A DNA stretch of 64,000 nt from Micromonospora andamanensis (lineage in GTDB: Bacteria > Actinomycetota > Actinomycetes > Mycobacteriales > Micromonosporaceae): assembly GCF_016863495.1 (NCBI RefSeq), contig NZ_BOOZ01000015.1:1-64000 (forward strand). The letters run 5' to 3'. The notes under the pieces were generated by a model, which worked only from the letters and a program-made list of their open reading frames with translations, had not been told where the DNA came from and made no database searches. Positions 36,543 through 44,257 of the stretch are shown in pieces. The position numbers and the translations under genes are program-made. How positions within the stretch are numbered: the first letter of the stretch is position 1; every line of letters starts with the position of its first letter.

Positions 36543-37901
36543 GTGAAAATCAGAAGGAAATTACTGCTCGGCTTGGCCGTGTCGCTTGTGGCGGCCGGCC
36601 TGGTGGTCCCCACGTTCAGTCCCGCGTACGCGGCCTCGCTGACCGAGGTGACAAGCTTCGGCGACAACCCCGGCCGGATGCGCATGCACATCTACGTGCC
36701 GGACAACCGCCCCGCCCGGCCGGCGACGGTGGTGGCCATGCACGGCTGCGGCGGATCGGGCCCCGGCTTCTACTCCGGAAGCGAGTTCGCCAGCCAGGCC
36801 GACCGGTACGGCTTCATCGTGATCTACCCGTCGGCGACCCAGCAGGCCGGTTTCGGCAACTGCTTCGACGTCTGGTCGGACGCCGCCAAGCGCCGTGGTG
36901 GCGGCAGCGACCCGGTCTCGATCATGTCGATGATCCGGTACGCGCAGCAGCAGCACAACGCCGACCCGGAGCGGGTCTACGCGACTGGCAGTTCCTCCGG
37001 CGGCATGATGACCAACCACATGCTGGCCCTCTACCCGGACGTCTTCAAGGCCGGCGCCGCGTTCATGGGGGTGCCGTTCAACTGCTTCGCCAACGCGGCG
37101 GACTACCCGCCCGGCAGCAGCCAGTGCACCGGCGGCAACATGAACCGCACCCCGCAGCAGTGGGGTGACGCGGTCCGCCAGGCATACCCCGGCTACTCCG
37201 GTCCGCGGCCACGGGTGCAGCTGTGGCACGGCACCAACGACACGCTCGTGCCGTTCTCACTGCTCCAGGAGACCGTCGAGCAGTGGACGAACGTGTTCGG
37301 GCTCAGTCAGACGCCCACCTCCACCGACACGCCGCAGGCCAACTGGAACCGTCGCAGGTTCGCCGACACCAGCGGCACCGTTCAGGTCGAGGCGTACAGC
37401 ATCCAGGGCGCCGGGCACAGCCTGCCCTCCGGCGGCATGGCCGCGTCCGCCGTCCAGTTCTTCGGCCTGACCAACCCGAACCCGACCACCCCGCCGCCCA
37501 ACCCCACGACCCCGCCGCCGAACCCGACCACGCCGCCGCCCAACCCCACCACGCCGCCGCCGACCACCCCGCCGCCGGGCTCCGGCGCCTGCCGGGTGGC
37601 CGTCGCGATAAACGCGTGGAACAACGGCCTCACCGAGAACCTCACCATCACCAACACCGGCAGCAGCGCGATCAACGGTTGGTCGTTGGTGTTCACCCTG
37701 CCCAGCGGCCAGAGCATCACCGGCGGCTGGAACGCCACCTACTCCCCCACCTCGGGACAGGTGACGGCCAGGAACGTCTCGTACAACGCGAGCATCCCGC
37801 CCAACGGATCACTGACGATCGGCTTCCAGGCGACCCACACCGGTAACACCGCCAGGCCCGGTTCGTTCACCCTCAACGGGGCGGCCTGCACGGTCGCCTG
37901 A
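36543..37901 (+). CDS. secreted PHB-depolymerase-family esterase with CBM2
   Basis: A 452-residue secreted enzyme. A signal peptide (about 1-30, ending AYA) precedes an Esterase_PHB/feruloyl-esterase catalytic domain (about 35-305). The oxyanion motif is HGCGGSG, the nucleophile elbow ATGSSSGGM, the acid HGTNDTLVP and the histidine GAGHSLP. A proline linker of NPTTPPP repeats (about 313-345) leads to a family 2 carbohydrate-binding module (about 350-452) with its terminal cysteines and exposed tryptophans (INAWNNG, INGWSLVF, TGGWNATY). It likely de-esterifies plant cell-wall xylan (acetyl or feruloyl) while bound to cellulose. AAGGAG precedes the GTG start. Confidence 0.9.
   Translation: MKIRRKLLLGLAVSLVAAGLVVPTFSPAYAASLTEVTSFGDNPGRMRMHIYVPDNRPARPATVVAMHGCGGSGPGFYSGSEFASQADRYGFIVIYPSATQQAGFGNCFDVWSDAAKRRGGGSDPVSIMSMIRYAQQQHNADPERVYATGSSSGGMMTNHMLALYPDVFKAGAAFMGVPFNCFANAADYPPGSSQCTGGNMNRTPQQWGDAVRQAYPGYSGPRPRVQLWHGTNDTLVPFSLLQETVEQWTNVFGLSQTPTSTDTPQANWNRRRFADTSGTVQVEAYSIQGAGHSLPSGGMAASAVQFFGLTNPNPTTPPPNPTTPPPNPTTPPPNPTTPPPTTPPPGSGACRVAVAINAWNNGLTENLTITNTGSSAINGWSLVFTLPSGQSITGGWNATYSPTSGQVTARNVSYNASIPPNGSLTIGFQATHTGNTARPGSFTLNGAACTVA
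37480..37575 (+). repeat. repeats encoding NPTTPPP linker
   Basis: About four consecutive 21-base units encoding NPTTPPP form the flexible linker between the esterase and cellulose-binding domains. They are coding repeats within one protein, not a CRISPR or satellite. Confidence 0.85.
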
Positions 37902-37913
37902 CATCGCCGGCAC

Positions 37914-37948
37914 TCCCGGGGGCGGCGCGTTCGCGCCCGTCCCCGGGG
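37914..37948. terminator. GC-rich hairpin between convergent genes
   Basis: CCCGGGGGCGGCGCG at 37915-37929 pairs imperfectly (one mismatch, one bulge) with the complementary stretch ending near 37948. It lies just after the esterase stop (37901) and before the end of the TetR gene (38014). Confidence 0.55.
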
Positions 37949-38013
37949 TACCTGCCGGTGGTGCGCCGCGTCGGCGGCGGGTTCCGTCCCCCTCCGGACC
38001 CGGCCCGCCGCGC

Positions 38014-38700
38014 CTACGCCCTGGCCGCCACGCCCTGCGCGAGCAGGCCGTCGACGAGGGCGCGGAGGCCGTCGACGTAGGTGTCGCGCGGGGCCAGCAC
38101 CGCCCAGCGGTCACCGAGCGCGGCGAGGTGCGGCAGCTTCTCGGCGTCGATGTTGCCGAAGAACGCGCCGTGGTGGGTGGTCGCCGCGCCGTTGCCCCGG
38201 CGGGCGGTGTGCGAGCGGACGAGGATCTCCCCGACCGTGTAGTACCAGATGCTGCGGAAGACGTAGACCGCGTGGTCGGGGGTGCAGCCGTAGTCGATGG
38301 CGCCGGCCACGACAGCCTCGACCAGCCCCAGCGGCGAATCGCCGAGCCGGGCGATGAATCCGTCGGTGGTGAGGACCTCGGCTGCCCAGGGCCAGGCCGC
38401 CAGCGCGTCGTGGATCGTGGCTGCCGCGGCGATGACGCGTTCCCGCGGCTCCTCCGGCAGCCCGGGGTGGGACACCTGTTCCCCGTACTCGTTGATCAGG
38501 AGGAACAGCAGGTCTTCCTTGTCCTGTACGTGGTGGTACAGGGTCGTCGCCCCGACGCCGATCTCAGCGGCCAGCTTGCGGATGGTGAGCCTCTCCCACC
38601 CGTTCCGGTCGATGAGACCACGCGCGGCGGCCAGGATCTGGGCGCGCGATGTCGTCGGCGGTCTGCCTGCTTTGAGCCGGGGCGCATTGACTTGGGGCAC
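38014..38700 (-). CDS. TetR-family regulator (cluster-associated, copy 1)
   Basis: A 228-residue repressor. The N-terminal HTH is clear: RAQILAAARGLIDRNGWERLTIRKLAAEIGVGATTLYHHVQDKEDLL (about residues 18-65). The C-terminal ligand domain contains RSIWYYTVGEILVR. It diverges from the MFS exporter gene, with a TetR-like palindrome between them. It is a paralogue of the TetR protein at 40654, with which it shares 'WYY.VG..L.R' and 'LYHHV.D..DLL'. A pyochelin-like product or intermediate could be the ligand; that is inference. Confidence 0.9.
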   Translation of the reverse strand: MPQVNAPRLKAGRPPTTSRAQILAAARGLIDRNGWERLTIRKLAAEIGVGATTLYHHVQDKEDLLFLLINEYGEQVSHPGLPEEPRERVIAAAATIHDALAAWPWAAEVLTTDGFIARLGDSPLGLVEAVVAGAIDYGCTPDHAVYVFRSIWYYTVGEILVRSHTARRGNGAATTHHGAFFGNIDAEKLPHLAALGDRWAVLAPRDTYVDGLRALVDGLLAQGVAARA

Positions 38701-38776
38701 CGCCCCATCATGCCCCCTCCGCCAACCTGCGTGCTTCGAGGTGACGCGCTAGACAGCGGCCCAGCGACGATGTTAA

Positions 38777-38796
38777 TTTCAGAACGCGTTCGAAAA
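38777..38796. promoter_or_regulatory. TetR operator, site A
   Basis: TTTCAGAACGCGTTCGAAAA, with a perfect 10-bp centre GAACGCGTTC and a right half that matches TTCGAAAA. It lies between the divergent TetR gene (38700) and the MFS gene (38836). Its reverse complement matches site B at 47831-47850 in 14 of 20 positions, consistent with one regulator for both. Confidence 0.6.
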
Positions 38797-38835
38797 CTCG
38801 GGCGCTACCTCGCTACGACAGAGGACCGGTTTGCG

Positions 38836-40314
38836 GTGACCAACAAGGCATTACTCAACGGACAATCAGCAATCGATCGGGGTGCCCGGCCAGGGCTCAC
38901 CCTTGCCGCAGTGGCCGTCGTGCAGTTCATGGTGTCGCTGGACCTGTCGGTCGTGAACCTCGGCCTCCCGGAGATCGCCCAGAGCCTCGGCTTCAGCGAA
39001 CTGGGCCTGACCTGGGTGATCCACGCCTACGCCCTGGCCTTCGGCGGACTGCTCCTGCTCGGCGGCAAGATCGCCGACCGGTACGGCCACAAGCGGATCC
39101 TGCTCATCGGGCTCGTCGTGTTCGGTATCGCCTCCCTCGCGGGTGGCTTCGCCGACGTACCCGGTCAGCTGGTGGCTGCCCGGGTCGCGCAGGGCGTCGG
39201 CGCCGCGCTGCTGGCCCCCGCCGCGCTGGCGCTGCTGACCGCGACGTTCCCCAGCGGCAAGGCCCGGGTCAAGGCGTTCGGCGTGTGGGCCGCGATGAAC
39301 GCCGCGGGCGGCGCTCTCGGCGTGCTGATCGGCGGCGTGCTCACCGAGTACGCGGGCTGGGAGTGGGTGATGTGGGTCAGCGCCCCGATGGCCGCGGTCG
39401 CCGCCGTCCTGGCCTGGCGTGGCATCGCCCGGGATCTGCCGGTCGCGCCCGACGGCCGCCCGGACGTGCTGGGTGCGCTCCTGGCCACCGGAGGCATGAC
39501 GCTGCTGGTGCTCGGCATCGTCCGCACCGACCGGTACGCGTGGAGCTCGATGGTCACCCTCAGCACCCTGGCGGCGGCGATCGTGCTGCTCGTCGCGTTC
39601 GTCTACGTCGAGCGGACCACCACCCGCGACCCGCTGGTCCGGGTCGGCCTGCTGGCCAACCGGTCGGTCGCCGGGGCCAACACGTACAACCTCATCTTCG
39701 GCGCCACCATGGCCTCGGCCTTCTACTTCGTCTCGCTCTACCTGCAGCGGGTGCTCGGCACCAGTCCGGCGGAGACCGGGCTGAAGTTCCTGCCGTTGGC
39801 GATCGGCGTGGTCGTCGGCTCCGTCATCGCCATCAAGCTGGGCTACAAGGTCCCAGCCCGGACTCTCATGATCGCGGGCGCGCTGGTGAGCGCTGTCGGG
39901 TTCGCCGGATTCGGGCTGATCAACGCCGACGGCTCGTTCGTCGCCGACGTCCTCGGCCCGTCGGTGATCGCCAGTGTCGGCTTCGGGCTCTGCCTCGGGC
40001 CGATGGTCTCCACCGCCACGCACGGCGTCGCGCAACACGAGACCGGCACGGCGTCCAGCCTGTTGAACAGCTCCCGCCAGCTCGGTGCCGCGCTCGGCCT
40101 CGCCGCGCTCAGCACCGCCGCCTTCGAGTACTCCGGCAAGGAGGGCACGCCCAGCGCACTCAGTGACGGGTACGCCTTCGCCCTGACGCTCGGCGCCGGC
40201 CTCTGGGTCGTCGCCGCCGTCATCGCGCTTGTCGTGCTGCCCCGGGTCAACCCGGCGATGCCTGCCGAACAGGACGATCGCGAGCTGGTCGACGTACCGG
40301 AGAAGGCGGTCTGA
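38836..40314 (+). CDS. MFS drug/siderophore exporter (DHA2-like)
   Basis: A 492-residue transporter with about 14 hydrophobic helices. The first contains FMVSLDLSVVNLGLPEI, matching the DHA2 'D..I.N.ALP' motif. GGKIADRYGHKR after helix 2 is the MFS motif A, and LLNSSRQLGAALGLA is motif C-like. The GTG at 38836 is chosen because homologous sequence begins shortly after; an in-frame ATG at 38770 precedes site A and would put the operator inside the gene. It probably exports the product of the NRPS cluster and is repressed by the divergent TetR. Confidence 0.85.
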   Translation: MTNKALLNGQSAIDRGARPGLTLAAVAVVQFMVSLDLSVVNLGLPEIAQSLGFSELGLTWVIHAYALAFGGLLLLGGKIADRYGHKRILLIGLVVFGIASLAGGFADVPGQLVAARVAQGVGAALLAPAALALLTATFPSGKARVKAFGVWAAMNAAGGALGVLIGGVLTEYAGWEWVMWVSAPMAAVAAVLAWRGIARDLPVAPDGRPDVLGALLATGGMTLLVLGIVRTDRYAWSSMVTLSTLAAAIVLLVAFVYVERTTTRDPLVRVGLLANRSVAGANTYNLIFGATMASAFYFVSLYLQRVLGTSPAETGLKFLPLAIGVVVGSVIAIKLGYKVPARTLMIAGALVSAVGFAGFGLINADGSFVADVLGPSVIASVGFGLCLGPMVSTATHGVAQHETGTASSLLNSSRQLGAALGLAALSTAAFEYSGKEGTPSALSDGYAFALTLGAGLWVVAAVIALVVLPRVNPAMPAEQDDRELVDVPEKAV

Positions 40315-40653
40315 CCGGCGCTCGGTAACCAGGCAGCAACCGCGCATCGCGATGTCGGTCGACACGCCGCGACGAGGATTCCGTCACCGCCTTCGGCGGA
40401 CCCTCGGTCAGTCAGACACGCGGCACTGCGTCGACGGCCGGTACGTCATGAGCGGCTCACTCGGTGACGGCCGGGGTCGGCTCGCGACGAAACATGTGTC
40501 GCGCGCCGACCCCGGTCGGACAACACACCGTCGCCGGACTCGCGTGCCCGCACACGGTCGTCCCACCGGCCCCGGAAGTCCGGCCCGGGCCCGGTCCCGC
40601 GACCCGGCGGCCGCCCCGCACTGTGGAGCGTGCCGCAGCCGAAGGATGGGAAA
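40315..40653. other. intergenic region between MFS and second TetR gene
   Basis: A 339-base gap between two genes on the same strand. Its one notable element is a hairpin at 40471-40515. No supported gene is present; open frames crossing it have no convincing start or protein pattern. Confidence 0.5.
40471..40515. terminator. long hairpin after the MFS gene
   Basis: CCGGGGTCGGCTCGCGAC at 40471-40488 pairs with 40498-40515 over 18 bp with one mismatch, across a nine-base loop. It sits 157 bases beyond the MFS stop and before the second TetR gene, so it may end the MFS transcript or attenuate readthrough. Confidence 0.55.
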
Positions 40654-41493
40654 ATGCCCACAGACGGACCCCGCAGGCGGGGCGCCGGCCGACCACCGCG
40701 CCTGTCCCTGGAAGCGATAATCGAAACGGCCACCCGGATCCTGCAGGACGAAGGACTCGAAAGACTGTCGATGCGACGCCTGGCGCACGAACTGGGCGCC
40801 GCCCCGATGGCCCTCTACCACCACGTACGTGACCGGGACGACCTGCTGGTGCGGGTGATGGAGTCGCAGGCGCGGACAATCGCCCGGCCCGACCTCCCCG
40901 CCGAGCCCCGCGAACGGCTCATCACCGCTTCGATCCTGCTCTACGACCTGCTCGCCGAACGCCCCTGGACAGTCGAGGTGCTGGCCAGCGACAACCTGAT
41001 CGGTCCCTCGGCACTCTGGATCGTCGAGGAGATGCTGGACGCGGCGGTCGACCACGGCCACTCCACCGACGACGCACACCTCGTCTACCGCACCATCTGG
41101 TACTACATCGTGGGGAACCTGCTGATTCGAGGGACCGACGTTCGCCGGCGCGACCGGGCCGGAACGGCGCACCGGGACGAGGTCGCCGCCGACCTGACGA
41201 CAGCCACCCATCCACGGCTGGCCTCGATCGCCGACCGGTGGGCCGACCTCAACGCCCGGGAGACCCACAAACAGGCGCTGACGGCGATCGTCGACGGTCT
41301 GCTGCCCGCCCGCTTCGCCACGAAGTCCCAGTGCACCGCGGCGGGAACCGCACCCGCGGTCACCAGGAAGAGACCCGACCAGCAGGGCAACGTCGATCCG
41401 AGCCGGCTGGACCTGTTCGTCTCGTTGTGCATCCCGCCCTACGGTTCTGCTGCCGAGTTCAGCGTGAGCTGGTACCCCGCCCTGCGGACCTGA
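40654..41493 (+). CDS. TetR-family regulator (cluster-associated, copy 2)
   Basis: A 279-residue TetR protein. The HTH (LSLEAIIETATRILQDEGLERLSMRRLAHELGAAPMALYHHVRDRDDLL, about residues 15-63) and the ligand domain with RTIWYYIVGNLLIR show it to be a paralogue of the regulator at 38014. Relative to that copy it has about 50 extra C-terminal residues, starting near ATKSQCTAAGTAP, with no recognisable fold. AAGGA upstream of the ATG at 40654 supports this start. It converges on the asparagine synthetase gene across a strong hairpin. Confidence 0.87.
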   Translation: MPTDGPRRRGAGRPPRLSLEAIIETATRILQDEGLERLSMRRLAHELGAAPMALYHHVRDRDDLLVRVMESQARTIARPDLPAEPRERLITASILLYDLLAERPWTVEVLASDNLIGPSALWIVEEMLDAAVDHGHSTDDAHLVYRTIWYYIVGNLLIRGTDVRRRDRAGTAHRDEVAADLTTATHPRLASIADRWADLNARETHKQALTAIVDGLLPARFATKSQCTAAGTAPAVTRKRPDQQGNVDPSRLDLFVSLCIPPYGSAAEFSVSWYPALRT

Positions 41494-41521
41494 CCGGGCT
41501 GGTGCCCGCCGGTCACCACGA

Positions 41522-41559
41522 CGACGTACCCCGGCCATCCGTTTGGCCGGGGTACGTCG
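41522..41559. terminator. perfect hairpin between TetR and asparagine synthetase genes
   Basis: CGACGTACCCCGGCCA at 41522-41537 pairs perfectly over 16 bp with 41544-41559 across a six-base loop. It lies between the converging stops at 41493 and 41571. This is the likely end of the long minus-strand NRPS transcript and of the TetR transcript. Confidence 0.78.
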
Positions 41560-41570
41560 ACGACGGGGCC

Positions 41571-43412
41571 CTAGAGCCGAAGCTGGGGCGAGTGCAGGTC
41601 CAACCAGGTGTGCAGGTCGAGCACCCGCTCCAGGCCGCCACGCATCGCCACCGACATCCGCGACGGGTCCTGCGCCACGGCCTGCTGGGCCCAGTTCCGG
41701 TCGATCACCGCGAACACCTTTGCCTCCCGGTCCGCCACCAGCTCCTTCACCTGCTGCTGGAGGATCCCCGCGTACGCGGGGTTCTGAGTCGACGGGTAGG
41801 GGCTCTTGACCCGCTCCACCACGGATCGGGGCAGTACGTGGGCGGCGGCCTGACGTAGCAGGCTCTTCTCCCGGCCGTCGGACACCTTCATCGACCACGG
41901 CGTGTTGTAGACGTACTCGACGAGACGATGGTCGCAGAACGGCACTCGCACCTCGAGCCCGACCGCCATCGACAGCCGGTCCTTGCGGTCGAGCAGGGAC
42001 CGCACGAACCGGGTCAGGTGCAGGTGGCAGGTGATCCGCATGCGCCGCTCCGCCGCGGACTCCCCGTCCAGGTGCTCCACCTCGGCGAGCGCCGACGCGT
42101 ACTGGTCCGCCGTGTAGGTGCCGACGTCGAGCCGTTCGCGCAGTCCCGGCTCGATGTGGTCGGTACGGCCCGGCAGGGTCAGCGGCGGAATGACTGTCAT
42201 CCAGGGAAAGGTGCCGGCGTTCAACGCCGCCTCATGGTGGAACCACGGGTAGCCGGCGAACACCTCATCCGCCGCCTCCCCGGACAGCGCCACAGTGGAG
42301 TGCTGCCGGATCGCCTTGAACAGCAGGTACAGCGACAGGTCGAGATCGCCGAAGCCGTTCGGGATGTCGCGGGCGGCCACCGCCGCGCGCCGCACCGCGG
42401 GGTCGGACAGGTCGGCGGGGTCGAGCACCACGTCCCGGTGGGCCGAACCGACGTGGGCCACGACGTCGCGCACGAACGGCGCGTCCGGGGTGTCCCGCAT
42501 CTCGTCGGGTACGAAGTTGTCCTCCTGGCCGACGAAGTCCACCGAGAAGCTGCGTACCTGCTCGCCCCGCATGCCGAGCCGCTGCGCGGCGATGGAGGTG
42601 ATCGCGCTGGAGTCCAGGCCGCCGGAGAGCAGGACGCACTGCGGCACATCGGAGATCAGCTGGTGATCGATCACGTCGGTGAGCAGGTCACGCACCCGGG
42701 CCACGGTGTCGTCGAGGCTGTCGGTGTGCTCGACGGCCCGCAGTCGCCAGTACACCCGCTGCCTGATCCCGGCGCGGTCCACGGTGACCAGGGCACCGGG
42801 CAGCACCTCGTGCATGCCCTTCCACAGCGCCCAGCCGGGTGCCTTCGTCTGGGCGAACAGCTCACGCAGCCCGTCGGTGTCCACCACCTTGGGCGCCAGC
42901 GGGTTCGCCAGGATCGCCTTGGGTTCGGAGCCGAACAGGACGCCGTCCGGCGTCGGGTAGTAGAAGAGCGGCTTGATGCCCATGCGGTCGCGTACCAGGA
43001 CCAGCTTCTGGTCGCGCTCGTCCCAGACTGCGAAGGCGTACATGCCCTCCAGGTGGTCCACCACGCTCTCCGACCACTGCAGGTACCCGCGCAGTACGAC
43101 CTCGGTGTCGCTCTCGGTCCGGAAGGTGTGTCCGAGCGCGGTGAGCCGTTCGCGCAGCTCCCGGAAGTTGTAGACCTCCCCGGAGTACACCAGGGCCACC
43201 TCGCCCGCCGGCGTACCCACGCTCATCGGCTGCACACCGCCCGGCAGGTCGATGACGGCGAGGCGCCGGTGCCCCAGCGCGGCGTGGGTACGCACGAACA
43301 CCCCGCGGTCGTCCGGCCCGCGACAGGCCATGGTCTCCGTCATCGCGTCGAGGGTCGGCCCCTGGCGCACCAAATCAGCGTCGAACGACACCCACCCGGC
43401 AATACCACACAT
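41571..43412 (-). CDS. asnB: asparagine synthetase-like glutamine amidotransferase
   Basis: A 613-residue two-domain enzyme. The N-terminal glutaminase begins MCGIAGWV with the catalytic Cys2, followed by RGPDDRG and the glutamine-binding region SGEVYNFRELR. The synthetase domain has the ATP pyrophosphatase loop VLLSGGLDSSAI (about 255) and the SGEAADEVFAGY motif. It adenylates a carboxylate and transfers ammonia from glutamine. As the last gene of the NRPS-strand operon it probably amidates the product's carboxylate rather than aspartate. This is inference from context; it could be a housekeeping AsnB. ATG has GGGGATGAG before it. Confidence 0.9.
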   Translation of the reverse strand: MCGIAGWVSFDADLVRQGPTLDAMTETMACRGPDDRGVFVRTHAALGHRRLAVIDLPGGVQPMSVGTPAGEVALVYSGEVYNFRELRERLTALGHTFRTESDTEVVLRGYLQWSESVVDHLEGMYAFAVWDERDQKLVLVRDRMGIKPLFYYPTPDGVLFGSEPKAILANPLAPKVVDTDGLRELFAQTKAPGWALWKGMHEVLPGALVTVDRAGIRQRVYWRLRAVEHTDSLDDTVARVRDLLTDVIDHQLISDVPQCVLLSGGLDSSAITSIAAQRLGMRGEQVRSFSVDFVGQEDNFVPDEMRDTPDAPFVRDVVAHVGSAHRDVVLDPADLSDPAVRRAAVAARDIPNGFGDLDLSLYLLFKAIRQHSTVALSGEAADEVFAGYPWFHHEAALNAGTFPWMTVIPPLTLPGRTDHIEPGLRERLDVGTYTADQYASALAEVEHLDGESAAERRMRITCHLHLTRFVRSLLDRKDRLSMAVGLEVRVPFCDHRLVEYVYNTPWSMKVSDGREKSLLRQAAAHVLPRSVVERVKSPYPSTQNPAYAGILQQQVKELVADREAKVFAVIDRNWAQQAVAQDPSRMSVAMRGGLERVLDLHTWLDLHSPQLRL

Positions 43413-43459
43413 CTCATCCCCATTTCACTCGTGTCGTGCGCGATGCTCGTCGGTGCGGG

Positions 43460-44248
43460 TCAAGGGGTGGACGGCCACGGCACCGCCGAGGTGGCGGACA
43501 TCGCGCGGGCGCGCGCCGTGAGGAGCTCGACCACCGCGTCGCGGTGCTCGTCCAGGTAGAAGTGCCCGCCGGCGAAGACGCGGCACTCGTACGCACCGTC
43601 CGTGGCGTCGCGCCAGCCGGCTGCCTCGCCGGCGGTGACCTCCGGATCGCGGTCGCCGTGCAGCACGGTGACCGGTGCCCGCAGCCGCACTCCGGGCAGC
43701 GGTCGATAGGTTTCGCTCAGCCGGTAGTCGGACCGGATGACCGGCAGAAACGCCTGGATGAGCACCGGGTTGTCGAGGATGTCCAGGTTGGTGGCCTCGG
43801 TGCGGCGCAACTCCTCGACCAGTTCGTCGTCGCTGCCGAGGTGCACCTGGCCCGGGCGGGCCAGGTGCGGCGCGGGATGCCCGGACACCACGAGCGCCAC
43901 CGGCGGATCGCCCGCCGCCGTGAGACGGCGGGCGATCTCGTACGCGACGACCGCGCCCATGCTGTGCCCGAACAGGACTGTGGGTGTCGGCGGCCCCGCC
44001 AGCGGCAGGTCCGCCGCCACCGCGTCGACCAGCTCCCGCATGTCCGTGGGGGCCGGCTCGGCGAACCGGTCCTCCCGACCCGGGTACTGCACGGCGAGAA
44101 ACTCGATGTCCCAGGGCGCCGACGTGGTCCACGGCCGGTAGTAGCTCGCACTGCCCCCGCCGTGCGGAAACAGCACCACCCGGGCTCGGGCGTAGGGCCG
44201 GGGAGCGAGCCTGCGGAACGCCCCCGGGGACAGCTCATCGGCCGGCAT
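43460..44248 (-). CDS. type II thioesterase
   Basis: A 262-residue editing thioesterase. The nucleophile motif is GHSMGAVVAYEIAR (Ser near residue 95), the aspartate lies in VLHGDRDPEV, and the histidine is in FAGGHFYLDEH. The N-terminal FPHGGGSASYYRPW is typical of the type II (Grs/YbtT) group. It removes misloaded or stalled acyl groups from carrier proteins. It lies nine bases after the second ABC gene and 47 bases before asnB. YbtT plays this role in yersiniabactin synthesis. A second copy is at 63229. Confidence 0.92.
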   Translation of the reverse strand: MPADELSPGAFRRLAPRPYARARVVLFPHGGGSASYYRPWTTSAPWDIEFLAVQYPGREDRFAEPAPTDMRELVDAVAADLPLAGPPTPTVLFGHSMGAVVAYEIARRLTAAGDPPVALVVSGHPAPHLARPGQVHLGSDDELVEELRRTEATNLDILDNPVLIQAFLPVIRSDYRLSETYRPLPGVRLRAPVTVLHGDRDPEVTAGEAAGWRDATDGAYECRVFAGGHFYLDEHRDAVVELLTARARAMSATSAVPWPSTP

Positions 44249-44257
44249 CGTGACGAC

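Noticed and set aside
37480..37575. Short tandem repeats as a CRISPR-like array
   Set aside because: They are in frame and encode an NPTTPPP protein linker, with no spacers or cas genes.
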